From contig NZ_JANINP010000003.1 in assembly GCF_024508665.1 (NCBI RefSeq), positions 1 to 64,000 of the forward strand: a stretch of DNA of 64,000 nt, read 5' to 3'. A program made the translations under genes and the position numbers. Positions 17,259 through 26,600 of this stretch are shown here, piece by piece. The stretch comes from Sphingomonas sp. Its GTDB lineage: Bacteria > Pseudomonadota > Alphaproteobacteria > Sphingomonadales > Sphingomonadaceae. The notes under the pieces were generated by a model. It worked only from the letters and a program-made list of their open reading frames with translations. It did no database searches and had not been told where the DNA came from. Within the stretch, counting starts at the first letter, position 1. Every line of letters begins with the position of its first letter.

Positions 17259-17989
17259 CCTGTCCCGACCCGATGCTGCTCCACGCCTTGCTCGACGACG
17301 AGCTCGACGCCGCCAATGTCGCGGCGGTCGAGGCGCATCTGCGCACCTGCCCAGCTTGCGCGGCCGAATTCGAGCAATTGAAAGACCTCCACCAGATTAT
17401 GGCCGACCCGGCATTGCGGCAGCCTGCACCTTCGAGCCTGCGCGACCGTATCGACGCCGCGCTGCCCGCCGCGCCGCATACGGCCAATCCGTGGCCCGCA
17501 CGGCTCGGCTGGGGTGCTGGCGGCGCGATTGCCGCGGGGCTGGCGCTGACATTGGCCATCCCGCAGCAATCGGCAACGAGCGGGCTCGAGCAGCAGATGG
17601 TCGCAAGCCACGTCCGCTCGCTGCTCGCCGACCATCTGGTCGACATCCCGACCTCGAACCGCCACGTCGTCAAACCGTGGTTCAACGGCAAGATCGACTT
17701 CTCGCCGCCTACGCCGGACCTCAAGGCCGCGGGCTTCCCATTGGTCGGCGGGCGGCTCGATTATATCGGCGGCCGCGTCGTTCCGGCGATCGTCTATCGC
17801 CGCAACCTCCACACGATCAACGTCTTTGCCTGGCCTGCGGGCAAGGCACCGGCGGGCGAGACGATGGCGACGGACGGCTATACGCTCGTCCATTGGCGCC
17901 AGGGCGACCTCGATTTCTGGGCGGTGTCGGACGTCGCGGCGGGGGACCTCGACCAGTTCCGCGCGGCGTTCGTTGCCGCCACGCGCTGA
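17255..17989 (+). CDS. Anti-sigma factor with zinc-finger (zf-HC2) domain
   Basis: The 244-aa protein starts with an anti-sigma zinc-finger helix bundle containing HLRTCPAC (His-x3-Cys-x2-Cys) near residues 29-36. One transmembrane helix follows (WGAGGAIAAGLALTLAIP, about 84-102) and then a periplasmic domain. This is a RskA/ChrR-like membrane anti-sigma factor that would hold the adjacent ECF sigma at the membrane until a signal arrives. The ATGA overlap with the sigma gene gives coupled synthesis. The C-terminal domain resembles that of other zf-HC2 anti-sigma factors, but the signal is unknown. Confidence 0.9.
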   Translation: MTCPDPMLLHALLDDELDAANVAAVEAHLRTCPACAAEFEQLKDLHQIMADPALRQPAPSSLRDRIDAALPAAPHTANPWPARLGWGAGGAIAAGLALTLAIPQQSATSGLEQQMVASHVRSLLADHLVDIPTSNRHVVKPWFNGKIDFSPPTPDLKAAGFPLVGGRLDYIGGRVVPAIVYRRNLHTINVFAWPAGKAPAGETMATDGYTLVHWRQGDLDFWAVSDVAAGDLDQFRAAFVAATR

Positions 17990-18101
17990 ATTTTTGGCGA
18001 AACGGTAAAAAACCGGCCGAGACGGGTTTTCATTTGCAACTGAGGTCTTATGTCCTCCCGCGGACGCCGATCGGCCGTCCGTTTCTCTAGGGGAGAATCC
18101 A

Positions 18102-18605
18102 GTGGCTACCGAACTTTACGCCCTCACCGCGCCTGTTTTCGTGCGCGCGCTGACCAATCTCGACAAGATCATCGACAAGGCCCGCGCCTTCGCCGCCGAC
18201 AAGGGAATCGACGAGCAAGACCTGCTCGAAGCACGGCTGATCGAAGACATGGGCAATTTCATTTCGCAGATCCAGCGCGCGAGCGATTCGGCCAAGGGTT
18301 GCATGGTCCGGCTGGGCGGCGTCGAGAATGTCGTGATGGAGGACAATGAGGCGAGCTTCGACGACGTCAAGGCGCGTATCGCCAAGACGATCGACTTCGT
18401 GAAGTCGGTGCCCGCCGAGGCGATCAACGGCAAGGAAGATGCCGAGGTCGTGCTCAAATTCCCCAATGGCGAGTTCAAGTTTCCCGGGCGCGATTTCCTG
18501 ATCGGGTTCGTTCACCCGAATTTCTATTTCCACGTCACGACCGCTTATGCGTTGTTGCGCATGAAGGGCGTGCCGATCGGCAAGATGGACTTCCTGGGCG
18601 GCTGA
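18102..18605 (+). CDS. DUF1993 family protein
   Basis: A 167-aa soluble protein of the DUF1993 family, related to the DinB four-helix fold: LTNLDKIIDKARAFAADKGI, then PGRDFLIGFVHPNFYFHVTTAYALLRMKGVPIGKMDF near the C-terminus, quoted here as the family landmark without full length. Function is not established. The start is a GTG at 18102 behind GGGGAGAA; no ATG is suitable. It is convergent with the phospholipase D-like gene; a GC hairpin at 18618-18644 without a T-run separates them. Confidence 0.85.
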   Translation: MATELYALTAPVFVRALTNLDKIIDKARAFAADKGIDEQDLLEARLIEDMGNFISQIQRASDSAKGCMVRLGGVENVVMEDNEASFDDVKARIAKTIDFVKSVPAEAINGKEDAEVVLKFPNGEFKFPGRDFLIGFVHPNFYFHVTTAYALLRMKGVPIGKMDFLGG

Positions 18606-18644
18606 TCGTCGCGGAGGCGGCCGGTGCCCGCTCGGCGCCGGCCG

Positions 18645-20402
18645 TCAGTGCCCGAACAGCAGCCGATCGCGCAGATACTGGCTGTCGGCCCGGTAATAGC
18701 GTTCGAACCAGGCCGGCTTACCGCTCAGCGCGGTCGGCTTGGCGAGCGTGAGCGGTGTCGCCTCGCCGGCCTTGGCGCCCTTCGGTTTGACCTTCGCATC
18801 CTTCATCTTCGAGCGGAAATGCAGGTGATCGAACAGGCGCACAGCCTCGATCGCATAGGCCGTGGCGACGATCGGATCCTGGATCATTACCAAATGATCG
18901 CCATTACCGCCCTCCCCGCTCGGCGAGAGGTTGGACGATCCGGTGAAGACCTTGGCGGTCGGCAGGCCGAAATCGGTGACGACGAACTTGTTGTGCAGGT
19001 TGATGCCTTTGCGGCCCTGCCACTCGGCCCCGAACGGCGGCGGCGCGTTCTTGGCGAGATAGCCGAAATCGACCACGCCGATCGTGCCGTCGGGCTTGTA
19101 CACGTCGAGCCTGCTCGGTTTGGCCTCTGCTCCGGGCTTGGGCTCCGCGCTCGCCTTGTCGACCACGCCGTAGCTGAACACCGGCCGCTTCGCGAGACGA
19201 TCGATCGCCGTCCGCACCGAGCCGCTCTTGGTCTGGTTGAGAAAGGCGATCGAGAAGAACACCGACGACGTGGCCTGATCGATCGCCGCGCCGACCGGCG
19301 ACAGCCCTATTTCCTTGTCGGCATGCGGCGACAGCGCGATCTGGACGACTGGCTTGTCGGGCGTGGTGAAGGCGTACCATTTGCGGGCCATGTCCGATCC
19401 CGAGAACGTCTCCGGCTGATGGAACGCGGCATCGAAATAGTCGCCAAACAGTCCGGCGATGGCGGGATCGCTGAACAGCAGCGCATTGTTCGCCTGAATG
19501 TAGAAGCCGCGATAGCTGAAGTTGGTTGAGCCGAGCAGCACGCGTTGGGCCACGCCGTTGCGTCGCACGATGATCACCTTGTTGTGCTGCAGCCCATTGA
19601 AATGCATCCGAACGACCTGACCACCAGTGCTTGTCGACAGCCGCGCGGATGCCTTTCCTTCGGCGCCCGCTGGCTGGTTGTGGTCCTTGGGGCTATCGTC
19701 GATCACCGCGCGCAGCCGCGGCCCGAGCTTCTCGAGACGGTCGACCAGCCAGCCCAGATTCAAGTCATAGGCAAAGAAATCCACCGTCAGCGTCGTGTCC
19801 GCGACAGCCTCGTCGACCAAGGACTGCACGATCGCCGCCGCTTCGAAACCGAGCCAGGTATAGGGATTGTCGTCGCTCGGACTTGCCGGATCGAACGGGG
19901 GCGCGAAATCGAGGCCGGCGGCATTGGTCGCCGGCAGGATGTCGTCGCGATTCCCGAACTTGTCGCGATAGGCTTGGGACGATGCGAACGCCCGGGTGAA
20001 GCCGATATCGAGAAAACCCGGATGGGTGATGGGATTGAGGTTGATGTTGGCGACGAGTTGCGTGCCCGCAACCAACGACCCATCCGCCGGCATGTGCATC
20101 TTGGTCACGCGATAGGAATAGAGCCCGTCGATCGGATCATAGGGGAAATGGACCCAGCGAAACTTCTGAAAGGGCGCCTCGGTCGACGGGAATTGGACGT
20201 CGCCATTGATCTTGCTGCCTTCCGGATAGGAGAAGGCTAGGCGATTGCGCAACGGCGCGAACTCGGTCCCGCCTGGATGGAGGACCTCGATCGCGAAGCC
20301 GACGAAATCGGGTTCCGGCGCGTCGACGTCCATACCGATCAGGCACATGCGTTCGCCGCGCCACAATTTCAGGTGAAATCCGTCCTTGCTGGCGCTGTCC
20401 AT
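18645..20402 (-). CDS. Phospholipase D-like protein with two HKD-type motifs
   Basis: The 585-aa protein has two PLD repeats. The C-terminal one is intact: His470-x-Lys472 with Asp477, followed by GSSNLS. The N-terminal one reads HNKVIIVRR (His273, Lys275), followed by GSTNFS, but lacks the usual Asp. PLD enzymes join two such half-sites to hydrolyse phosphodiesters. There is no obvious signal peptide. The ATG at 20402 lies behind AGGGGGG. The N-terminal 200 residues (VGFAIEVLHPGG, KINGDVQFPSTEAPFQKFRWVHF) form an extra beta-rich region. Substrate is unknown; it could act on lipid or nucleic acid. It is monocistronic. Confidence 0.8.
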   Translation of the reverse strand: MDSASKDGFHLKLWRGERMCLIGMDVDAPEPDFVGFAIEVLHPGGTEFAPLRNRLAFSYPEGSKINGDVQFPSTEAPFQKFRWVHFPYDPIDGLYSYRVTKMHMPADGSLVAGTQLVANINLNPITHPGFLDIGFTRAFASSQAYRDKFGNRDDILPATNAAGLDFAPPFDPASPSDDNPYTWLGFEAAAIVQSLVDEAVADTTLTVDFFAYDLNLGWLVDRLEKLGPRLRAVIDDSPKDHNQPAGAEGKASARLSTSTGGQVVRMHFNGLQHNKVIIVRRNGVAQRVLLGSTNFSYRGFYIQANNALLFSDPAIAGLFGDYFDAAFHQPETFSGSDMARKWYAFTTPDKPVVQIALSPHADKEIGLSPVGAAIDQATSSVFFSIAFLNQTKSGSVRTAIDRLAKRPVFSYGVVDKASAEPKPGAEAKPSRLDVYKPDGTIGVVDFGYLAKNAPPPFGAEWQGRKGINLHNKFVVTDFGLPTAKVFTGSSNLSPSGEGGNGDHLVMIQDPIVATAYAIEAVRLFDHLHFRSKMKDAKVKPKGAKAGEATPLTLAKPTALSGKPAWFERYYRADSQYLRDRLLFGH

Positions 20403-20470
20403 CGCGTCGCCCCCCTGCCAGGTGAGATACGGGCCACTTTATCGCATCACACCATGACAGACCCGCGAAT

Positions 20471-21082
20471 TCATGTCCGCATCGGATCGATCTCGACCAT
20501 CGTCGTCGCCAGCCGCTCCGCCTGGGCTCGGTCATGGGTCACCATCAGGATCGGCAGGCGCAGCCGGTCGCGAATGTCGAGGATCGCGCGCTCCACCTCC
20601 TGCGCACGGTCGCGATCGAGCGAGGCGGTCGGCTCGTCGAGCAGCAGGAAAGCGGGGTCGCTGAGCAAGGCGCGACCGATCGCGACACGCTTCGCCTCTC
20701 CCCCCGATAGCGTCCGCGGCCAGCGATCGAGCAAATGGGCGATGTCGAGCAATTGGACGACATCCTCGATCGCTGCGGTCCGACCTGCGCCGTAGCCCAG
20801 GTTTGCCGCGACCCTCAGGTGCGGGAACAGCCGCGAGTCCTGAAAGACGTACCCCGCGCGCCGACGTTCGGGTGCGACATCGACGCCGGCGCCGAACAGC
20901 GCCACGCCACCGACCCGGATATGGCCGCGATCGGGCCGAAGCAGTCCCGCCACCATGTGGAGCACGCTGGTCTTGCCGGCGCCCGACGGGCCGAACAGCA
21001 CGGTCAGGCCCTCACCGGTCTCCAGCCGCAGCGCGATCTCGGCATCGCCGAGCCGCTTCGAGATATCGAGGTCAAACGCCAT
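20471..21082 (-). CDS. modC: Molybdate ABC transporter ATP-binding protein, short form
   Basis: A 203-aa ABC ATPase with Walker A GPSGAGKT, signature LSGGEAKRVAIGRAL and Walker B FLLLDEPTAS plus a switch His (VTHD). The order modA-modB-modC identifies it as the energising subunit of the molybdate importer. Typical ModC carries a C-terminal Mop (molybdate-sensing) domain of about 100 residues, which is absent here. The ATG at 21082 gives MAFDLDISKRLGD, the expected start; the longer frame to 21184 begins with Arg-rich sequence overlapping modB and is rejected. It overlaps modB by 11 bp. Confidence 0.88.
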   Translation of the reverse strand: MAFDLDISKRLGDAEIALRLETGEGLTVLFGPSGAGKTSVLHMVAGLLRPDRGHIRVGGVALFGAGVDVAPERRRAGYVFQDSRLFPHLRVAANLGYGAGRTAAIEDVVQLLDIAHLLDRWPRTLSGGEAKRVAIGRALLSDPAFLLLDEPTASLDRDRAQEVERAILDIRDRLRLPILMVTHDRAQAERLATTMVEIDPMRT

Positions 21083-21755
21083 GGACCATCGCCGCGCGCA
21101 TCCGTCGCGCGAGCAATTCCGAGGCGACCAACGCCGCCAGCGCCACCGCGACCGACAATGCCGACAGCCGGAGCGCGATCGCATCGCCGTCGGGACGTTG
21201 CAGTGCGGCGTAGATCGCCAGCGGCAAGGTCTGGGTCTGCCCCGGCACGTTGGAGACGAAAGTGATCGTCGCGCCGAATTCGCCGAGCGACCGCGCGAAG
21301 CCGAGCACGGTCCCGGCCAGCACGCCCGGCAGGCTGAGTGGCAAGGTGATCGTCCGGAACACGCGCCACGGCCCCGCCCCCAACGTCCGCGCCGCGCCTT
21401 CGAGCCGGCGATCGACCGCCTCGATCGATAACCGGATCGCCCGCACCATGAGCGGCAACGCCATCACTCCGGCAGCGATCGCCGCACCGGTCCAGCGGAA
21501 CAGCACACCGTTGCTCAAGAAACCGAATGGTCCACCAGGCGCGAAGGCGACCAGCAAAAACCAGCCCGTGACCACCGGCGGCACGACCAGCGGCAGGTAG
21601 ACGATCGCTTCGATCAGGATCTTGCCCGGAAAGCGACCACGCGCGAGCAGCCAGGCGATCGCGAAAGCGATGGGAAGCGCCGCCAGCGTCGCGACCAGCC
21701 CGACCCGTAGCGACAGCGCGACGATGACCCATTCCTCGGAGGTCAAACCGCGCAT
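21072..21755 (-). CDS. modB: Molybdate ABC transporter permease
   Basis: A 227-aa inner-membrane permease with about five or six helices and the EAA-type loop (EGAARTLGAGPWRVFRTITLP), which docks the ATPase. YLPLVVPPVVTGW is a ModB hallmark, as are GFARSLGEFGAT and its neighbourhood. It moves molybdate through the inner membrane with ModC. It follows modA but is separated from it by a 175-bp REP-containing gap, and overlaps modC by 11 bp. Confidence 0.92.
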   Translation of the reverse strand: MRGLTSEEWVIVALSLRVGLVATLAALPIAFAIAWLLARGRFPGKILIEAIVYLPLVVPPVVTGWFLLVAFAPGGPFGFLSNGVLFRWTGAAIAAGVMALPLMVRAIRLSIEAVDRRLEGAARTLGAGPWRVFRTITLPLSLPGVLAGTVLGFARSLGEFGATITFVSNVPGQTQTLPLAIYAALQRPDGDAIALRLSALSVAVALAALVASELLARRMRAAMVHGV

Positions 21756-21766
21756 TCCATTTCATC

Positions 21767-21917
21767 GTCACCCCGGACTTGTTCCGTGTTCGAGCTTCGG
21801 CTTGCCCCCGGCAAGCCAAGATCGTGTCCGGGGGACACGATCTCGCTCGAACACCAATCCTCCACAACGGAATCCAGCCGTTGTTGCACGTTGGATGCCG
21901 GGACAAGCCCGGCATGA
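21767..21917. repeat. REP-like inverted repeat inside the mod gene cluster
   Basis: Imperfect arms gtcaccccggacttgttcc and gggacaagcccggcatgac enclose the element. An internal perfect hairpin (agatcgtgtcc-ggg-ggacacgatct) lies in the middle. It belongs to the GTCAYCCCGG family seen elsewhere in this window. It occupies nearly the whole modA-modB gap. Confidence 0.75.
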
Positions 21918-21930
21918 CGGCGTGGGGCCA

Positions 21931-22701
21931 TCACTTTGCAGGCACCCCAAAACCAAACCGCGCGAAGATCGCACGGCCGCGCGGCGACAGCAGGAAGCGG
22001 CGGAAACCCTCGGCGTCCGGGTTGGTCGATCGCGCCAGCCGGGCGACCGGATACAGGATCGGCGGATGGCTGGTTGGCGGGAACACGCCAGCAACGCGTA
22101 CTTTCGATGACGCCTTGGCGTCGGTCAGGTAGACGATCCCGAACGGCGCCGCGCCGCGTTCGACCAGCGCCAGCGCCGCGCGAACATTCTCCGCACGTAC
22201 TATGTTGGGGGCGACCGCGGTCCAGGCGCCGAGCTTCTCCAGCGCCGTCTTACCGTATTTGCCTGCCGGTACGCTGTCGGGATCTGCCATCGCCAGCGGG
22301 CCGGCACCCAGCACCCGCGCGAGACGGGGGCCGCTCGTCGGAATCGAAGAATGCCGTCCTGCAGGCTCGACCACGACCAGCCGGTTGCCAACCAGATCGG
22401 CGCGCGTTCCCGGCGCGAGCAATCCCTTGGCCGCCAGCGCGTCCATCCACTCCTCATCGGCGGAGACGAACAGATCGCCCGGCGCCCCCGCCTCGATTTG
22501 ACGTGCCAGGGTGGAGGATGCGGCAAATGAGATTACCGGCCGAGGGTGGCCCGCCCTCGCCCAGACATCCGCCGCGGCGGTCAGCGATTCCTGCAGACTG
22601 GCCGCGGCGAGAATGACCGGCGCTCGCGGAGATGGCCCGGCGCCGATCGACAGCGCGGCCAATCCGGCGAGGACGAGACGGCGCGTGAACGGCTGGATCA
22701 T
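21931..22701 (-). CDS. modA: Molybdate ABC transporter substrate-binding protein
   Basis: A 256-aa periplasmic binding protein with an N-terminal signal (MIQPFTRRLVLAGLAALSIG). ModA motifs follow: AAASLQESLTAAADVW, SFAASSTLARQIEAGAPGDLF and VSADEEWMDAL. It captures molybdate or tungstate for ModBC. The ATG at 22701 precedes the signal peptide; the longer frame to 22857 overlaps the upstream monooxygenase gene and is rejected. It starts 31 bp after the ABM gene stop on the same strand, so both may share the SoxR-type promoter upstream. Confidence 0.92.
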   Translation of the reverse strand: MIQPFTRRLVLAGLAALSIGAGPSPRAPVILAAASLQESLTAAADVWARAGHPRPVISFAASSTLARQIEAGAPGDLFVSADEEWMDALAAKGLLAPGTRADLVGNRLVVVEPAGRHSSIPTSGPRLARVLGAGPLAMADPDSVPAGKYGKTALEKLGAWTAVAPNIVRAENVRAALALVERGAAPFGIVYLTDAKASSKVRVAGVFPPTSHPPILYPVARLARSTNPDAEGFRRFLLSPRGRAIFARFGFGVPAK

Positions 22702-22732
22702 GCCGCCGCGCATACACCGCGCGGCGGACGCC

Positions 22733-23050
22733 TCAAAGCACGCGATAGGTGGCGATGTCGGCGCGGATTCCGTGCTTGGCGAAAAAGGCATTGCGATCGA
22801 AGCGCCGCTTCGCCTGATGGCGAGCGATCGCGGCGGCGACGATCGGAATAACTTCATCGCTTTCCCATTCGGCCACGGTCACGAAATTATACTCGCCGGG
22901 ACCGCCGACCTGCTCGAGCAGGTCATGACGGACGAAGCCGGGCTGGGTACGCATCACGGCATCGGTTTCGTCGACCGCGTCGATGAACGCCTGACGCGCG
23001 GCATCCGGCACGATGAATTTATCGACGCGATAGAAGGGAGCGGTAGCCAT
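22733..23050 (-). CDS. Antibiotic biosynthesis monooxygenase (ABM) domain protein
   Basis: A 105-aa ferredoxin-like alpha+beta protein (FYRVDKFIVPDAARQAFIDA, PGFVRHDLLEQV, YNFVTVAEWES) of the ABM superfamily. This family includes small cofactor-free monooxygenases and heme-degrading proteins that act as dimers. The ATG at 23050 is preceded by AGGAGA. It is divergent from soxR, and a SoxR-box promoter points at it, so it is probably induced by redox-cycling compounds. It may quench a quinone-like compound, which is inference. modA follows 31 bp downstream. Confidence 0.85.
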   Translation of the reverse strand: MATAPFYRVDKFIVPDAARQAFIDAVDETDAVMRTQPGFVRHDLLEQVGGPGEYNFVTVAEWESDEVIPIVAAAIARHQAKRRFDRNAFFAKHGIRADIATYRVL

Positions 23051-23112
23051 GGACGATGTCTCCTGAGGATCGTGAACCCGGCGCCGAAGCGATTGCCGAC
23101 GCCGCGAGACGC

Positions 23113-23143
23113 TCCTATGCAACCTCAAGTTTGGTTCAGGTCA
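23113..23143 (-). promoter_or_regulatory. SoxR-type promoter and operator
   Basis: On the minus strand, -35 TTGACC (23143-23138) and -10-like CATAGG (23118-23113) are 19 bp apart, the overlong spacing typical of MerR-family promoters. The spacer holds the imperfect dyad acctcaagtttggttcaggt (23121-23140). It shares the CCTCAAG half-site of the SoxR box known from E. coli. The promoter reads towards the ABM and mod genes, while soxR is divergent, starting at 23157. Confidence 0.7.
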
Positions 23144-23156
23144 AGGGGCTTTTCGC

Positions 23157-23597
23157 ATGCAGGACATCCCGGCAATGCTGTCGGTCGGAGAGGTCGCGCG
23201 GCGCAGCGGCGTGGCGGTGTCGACGCTCCATTTCTACGAAGCCAAGGGCCTGATCAGCGCCGAGCGGTCGGGCGGCAACCAGCGCCGGTTCCGCCGCGGC
23301 GTGCTGCGCCGGGTCGCGGTGATCAAGATTGCGCAACGCACCGGCATCCCGCTCGGCGCGATCAAGGCCGCGCTCGACACGCTGCCCGCCGACCGCCCGG
23401 TCTCGGGAGAGGACTGGCGGCGCATGTCGGCGGCCTGGCGCGACGATCTCGACCATCGCATCGCCCAGCTCACCGCGCTGCGCGATCAGCTCGGCAGCTG
23501 TATCGGCTGCGGCTGCTTGTCGATGGAGGACTGTCCGTTGCGCAATCCGGCCGACCGCCTCGGCAAGCATGCCAGCGGTGCACGCCTGATCGAGTAG
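23157..23597 (+). CDS. soxR: Redox-sensitive transcriptional activator SoxR
   Basis: A 146-aa MerR-family regulator: N-terminal helix-turn-helix ([20 protein letters not shown]), dimerisation helix, and the [2Fe-2S] cluster motif [12 protein letters not shown], where four Cys bind the cluster. Oxidation of the cluster by redox-active drugs or nitric oxide switches it to an activator that untwists a promoter with long spacing. A fitting promoter lies directly upstream on the opposite strand. No soxS is present, as expected outside enterics, where SoxR directly controls oxygenases and exporters. The ATG at 23157 follows AAGGGG. Confidence 0.95.
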   Translation: MQDIPAMLSVGEVARRSGVAVSTLHFYEAKGLISAERSGGNQRRFRRGVLRRVAVIKIAQRTGIPLGAIKAALDTLPADRPVSGEDWRRMSAAWRDDLDHRIAQLTALRDQLGSCIGCGCLSMEDCPLRNPADRLGKHASGARLIE

Positions 23598-23601
23598 ACG
23601 T

Positions 23602-26600
23602 CTAGCCCGCCGCCTGCACGCGCCCGGTGCGCTGCAGCTTGCCCCAGCCGACACGCGGACCGCGCAGCGCCTGGGTGATCGCTTTCAGCACGACATAGTA
23701 CATCACCTGGCGGTAGCCGATCCGCTGCGGGATCAGCAGCCAGAGCAGCGACCATCTCTCGCGCCGTTCGAGCGCGAAGGCGACGATGGCCGAGAGCAGG
23801 TCGATCGCGGTGAAGATGAGCCAATAGGCCAGCATCTTCTCGATACTGTGCTGGGTCTGATCCCAGCCATGCTGTTCGACCGCGAGCCAGGTCAGCGCGA
23901 AGCTGACGATCAGCGCGAGGTCGATGATCGGGCTGATCGCGGCGAGCACGATCTGGAACAGGATCGCCTGGGGCAGGCCGATCCACGCCAGTCCGCGCGG
24001 GCGCCCGCGCCCGATGATCGAGCCGTGCTTCCACAAGCACTGCAGCGTGCCGTAGGCCCAGCGGAAGCGCTGTTTGGCAAGGCCCTTGAAACTCTCGGGG
24101 CTTTCCGTCCAGGCGACGGCGAATTGGTCGTAACGGACTTTCCATCCGGCACGCTGGATCGCGATCGTCAGGTCCTGGTCCTCGGCCAAAGTGTCGTCGG
24201 GATAGCCGCCGACCGACCGGATCGCCTCGAGCCGCCACGCCCCGACCGCGCCCGGCACCACGGTCATCGCGTCGAGGCTGGCAAGCGCGCGGCGCTCCAG
24301 ATTCTGCGCGGTGATATATTCGAGCGCCTGCCATTTGGTGACCAGATTGACCCGGTTGCCGACCTTGGCATTGCCCGCCACCGCACCGAGCTTCGGATCG
24401 CCGAACCAGCGCGCCAGTCGTGCGATGGTGGTCGGCTCGAACTGGGTGTCGGCGTCGAGCGCAATGACGATCTCGCCGGTGGCCAGCTCAAGCCCCTGGT
24501 TGAGCGCGCGCGCCTTGCCGCCGTTTTCTAGCGTCAACAGGCGTACTCTCGGATCGTCGGCGAAAGCGTCGCGCACGATCGCGCTGGTGCGGTCCTTCGA
24601 TCCGTCGTCGATCACGATGACTTCGATCCTGACATCGGTCGAGGCAAGCACCGTCCGGATCGACCGCTCGATCACCGCTTCTTCGTTATAGGCGGGGATC
24701 ATTACCGTCACGAAGCGTTCGGGATCGATCGCGGGGAATATCGTACGCCCCTCGCGCCGCGCCTGGATCAGCGCGAGCGCCGAGAGGATCACGGCCCGCA
24801 GGATGCCGATCGAGATCGCGAAGAGAAATATCCAACCGAGCGCGGTGACGACGGCGCCGATCGTGCCGAACAGGAATAGATCGACTTGGGCCGCGGCTCG
24901 GTCGCCTGGCGAAATCGGCGGCATCGCCTGATCGCGCGACAGGCCGGCGAGCTCGGACACCGGCACCAAGGTGAAGCCCATGGCGCGCAGCTTTTCGATG
25001 ATCGTCGGCAGCGCCTCGATCGTCTGCTGACGGTCGCCGCCTGCGTCGTGGAGCAGGACGATATTGTGGCTGCATTGCGAATCGTCGCCCGACGCACAGC
25101 CGGTGCCGCGCTTGGCGACTCCATCGACGACATTGTCGATGATCGCCTGGACGCCCGGCCGCTGCCAGTCCTCGGCGTCGACATGTAGGCCGACCGAGAT
25201 ATAGCCGCGCTGCTGCGCGGCGTAGACAGGACCAAGCTCGTCCGCCGTGGTCGGCTCCGCGTCGCCGAAATAGGGGGCGCGGAACAGGCGCAGCGAGCGC
25301 CCGGTGAAGGCCTGGAACAACCGCTGGTTGGCGTTGAGCTCGATATCGGTGTCTGTCGCGGAGGCGCCGGCGAGATTGGGATGGGTGTAGGTGTGGCTGC
25401 CGACTTCATGCCCCTCGCGCACGATGCGTTCGAGCAGCCCGCGTTCGGTCAGGCCATTCTCTCCGACCATGAAGAACGTCGCCGGCGCATTGTAACGCTT
25501 CAGGATGTCGAGAATCTTCGGCGTCCATTGCGGATCGGGTCCGTCGTCGAAGGTCAGCGCGATCTTGTTCGGACTATAGCCGGTCCGCTGGATCATATAT
25601 TGGCTGGGCAGCTGCAGGAAATCGACTGCGGTGATGTAGCCGTCACGCAGGGTCGTTACCTTGCGCTGTCCGGCGGCCGGCGTCGCCGCGACCTTCAGAA
25701 TTTCGCCGCGGCCCTCGATGTCGACATCGGTGCCGTTCGGGATCGCCTCTATTACATTGGCCGGCGGCAGCGTCGGATGCGATCGGCCAAAGATCGACCA
25801 GATGCCGGGATCTTCAGACCCCAGCCGCCACAAGGCGATGCCGCCCAGGCCTGCGCGCCGCAAGAAGCCGATCTGGTTGTAGGCCGATGCCGCGTCGAGG
25901 AACCAGACGACATGCTTCTTGCCGTCCTCCTCATAGGAGAAGCCCGAATTGCCGCTGGCGGGATCGAAGCTCGGCATGGCGTCCGATTCGCGCGCTATCT
26001 GCCACGCTTCTTCGACCGTGACCGGATCGGCACCGCCGGGATACCAATTATAACCGTAATTGCCGATTGTTACGACCAGCTTCGACGCCGAGACACCGCG
26101 CGCCGCATCGGCGACGGCACGCGCGAACCAGGCCTGCGACGCGACCGGCCCGGGATCGCCCGAATTTTCGTGCTCGTCATACGACATCAGGAAGATGCGA
26201 TCGACGATCTTGGCATAGGCCGGCAGGTTCCACGACCTGTCTCCGACAGGCACCGCGATCGTTATCAGCCAGCCGTGCCGGTCGAACCGGGTGTTCGCCT
26301 CGTCGAGGAACGCCAGATAGTCGCGTTGCGCCGAAGGCGGCAGCTGCTCGAAATCGAACATCGCGCCGGCCGCATGGTTGCCCAGCAGCCAGGGCTCCAG
26401 CTTGTCGAGGAACGCCTTGCGCAGCTTCGGATCGTGCAGCATCGCCGCCATACCGCGCCCATCGAACTCGCCCTGGATGGCGTTCTGGATCATCGGCAGT
26501 ACCAGCGGGCGGCGCGCGGCGCCGTTGATCACGGCACGCCCGGCGGTGTCGCTGAACACGGTGATCGTATGCTTCGGCCCGGTCACCGACACCCAGCCGG

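Noticed and set aside
18624..19529. 301-residue plus-strand frame
   Set aside because: It is antisense to the phospholipase D-like gene, which shows clear motifs on the other strand.
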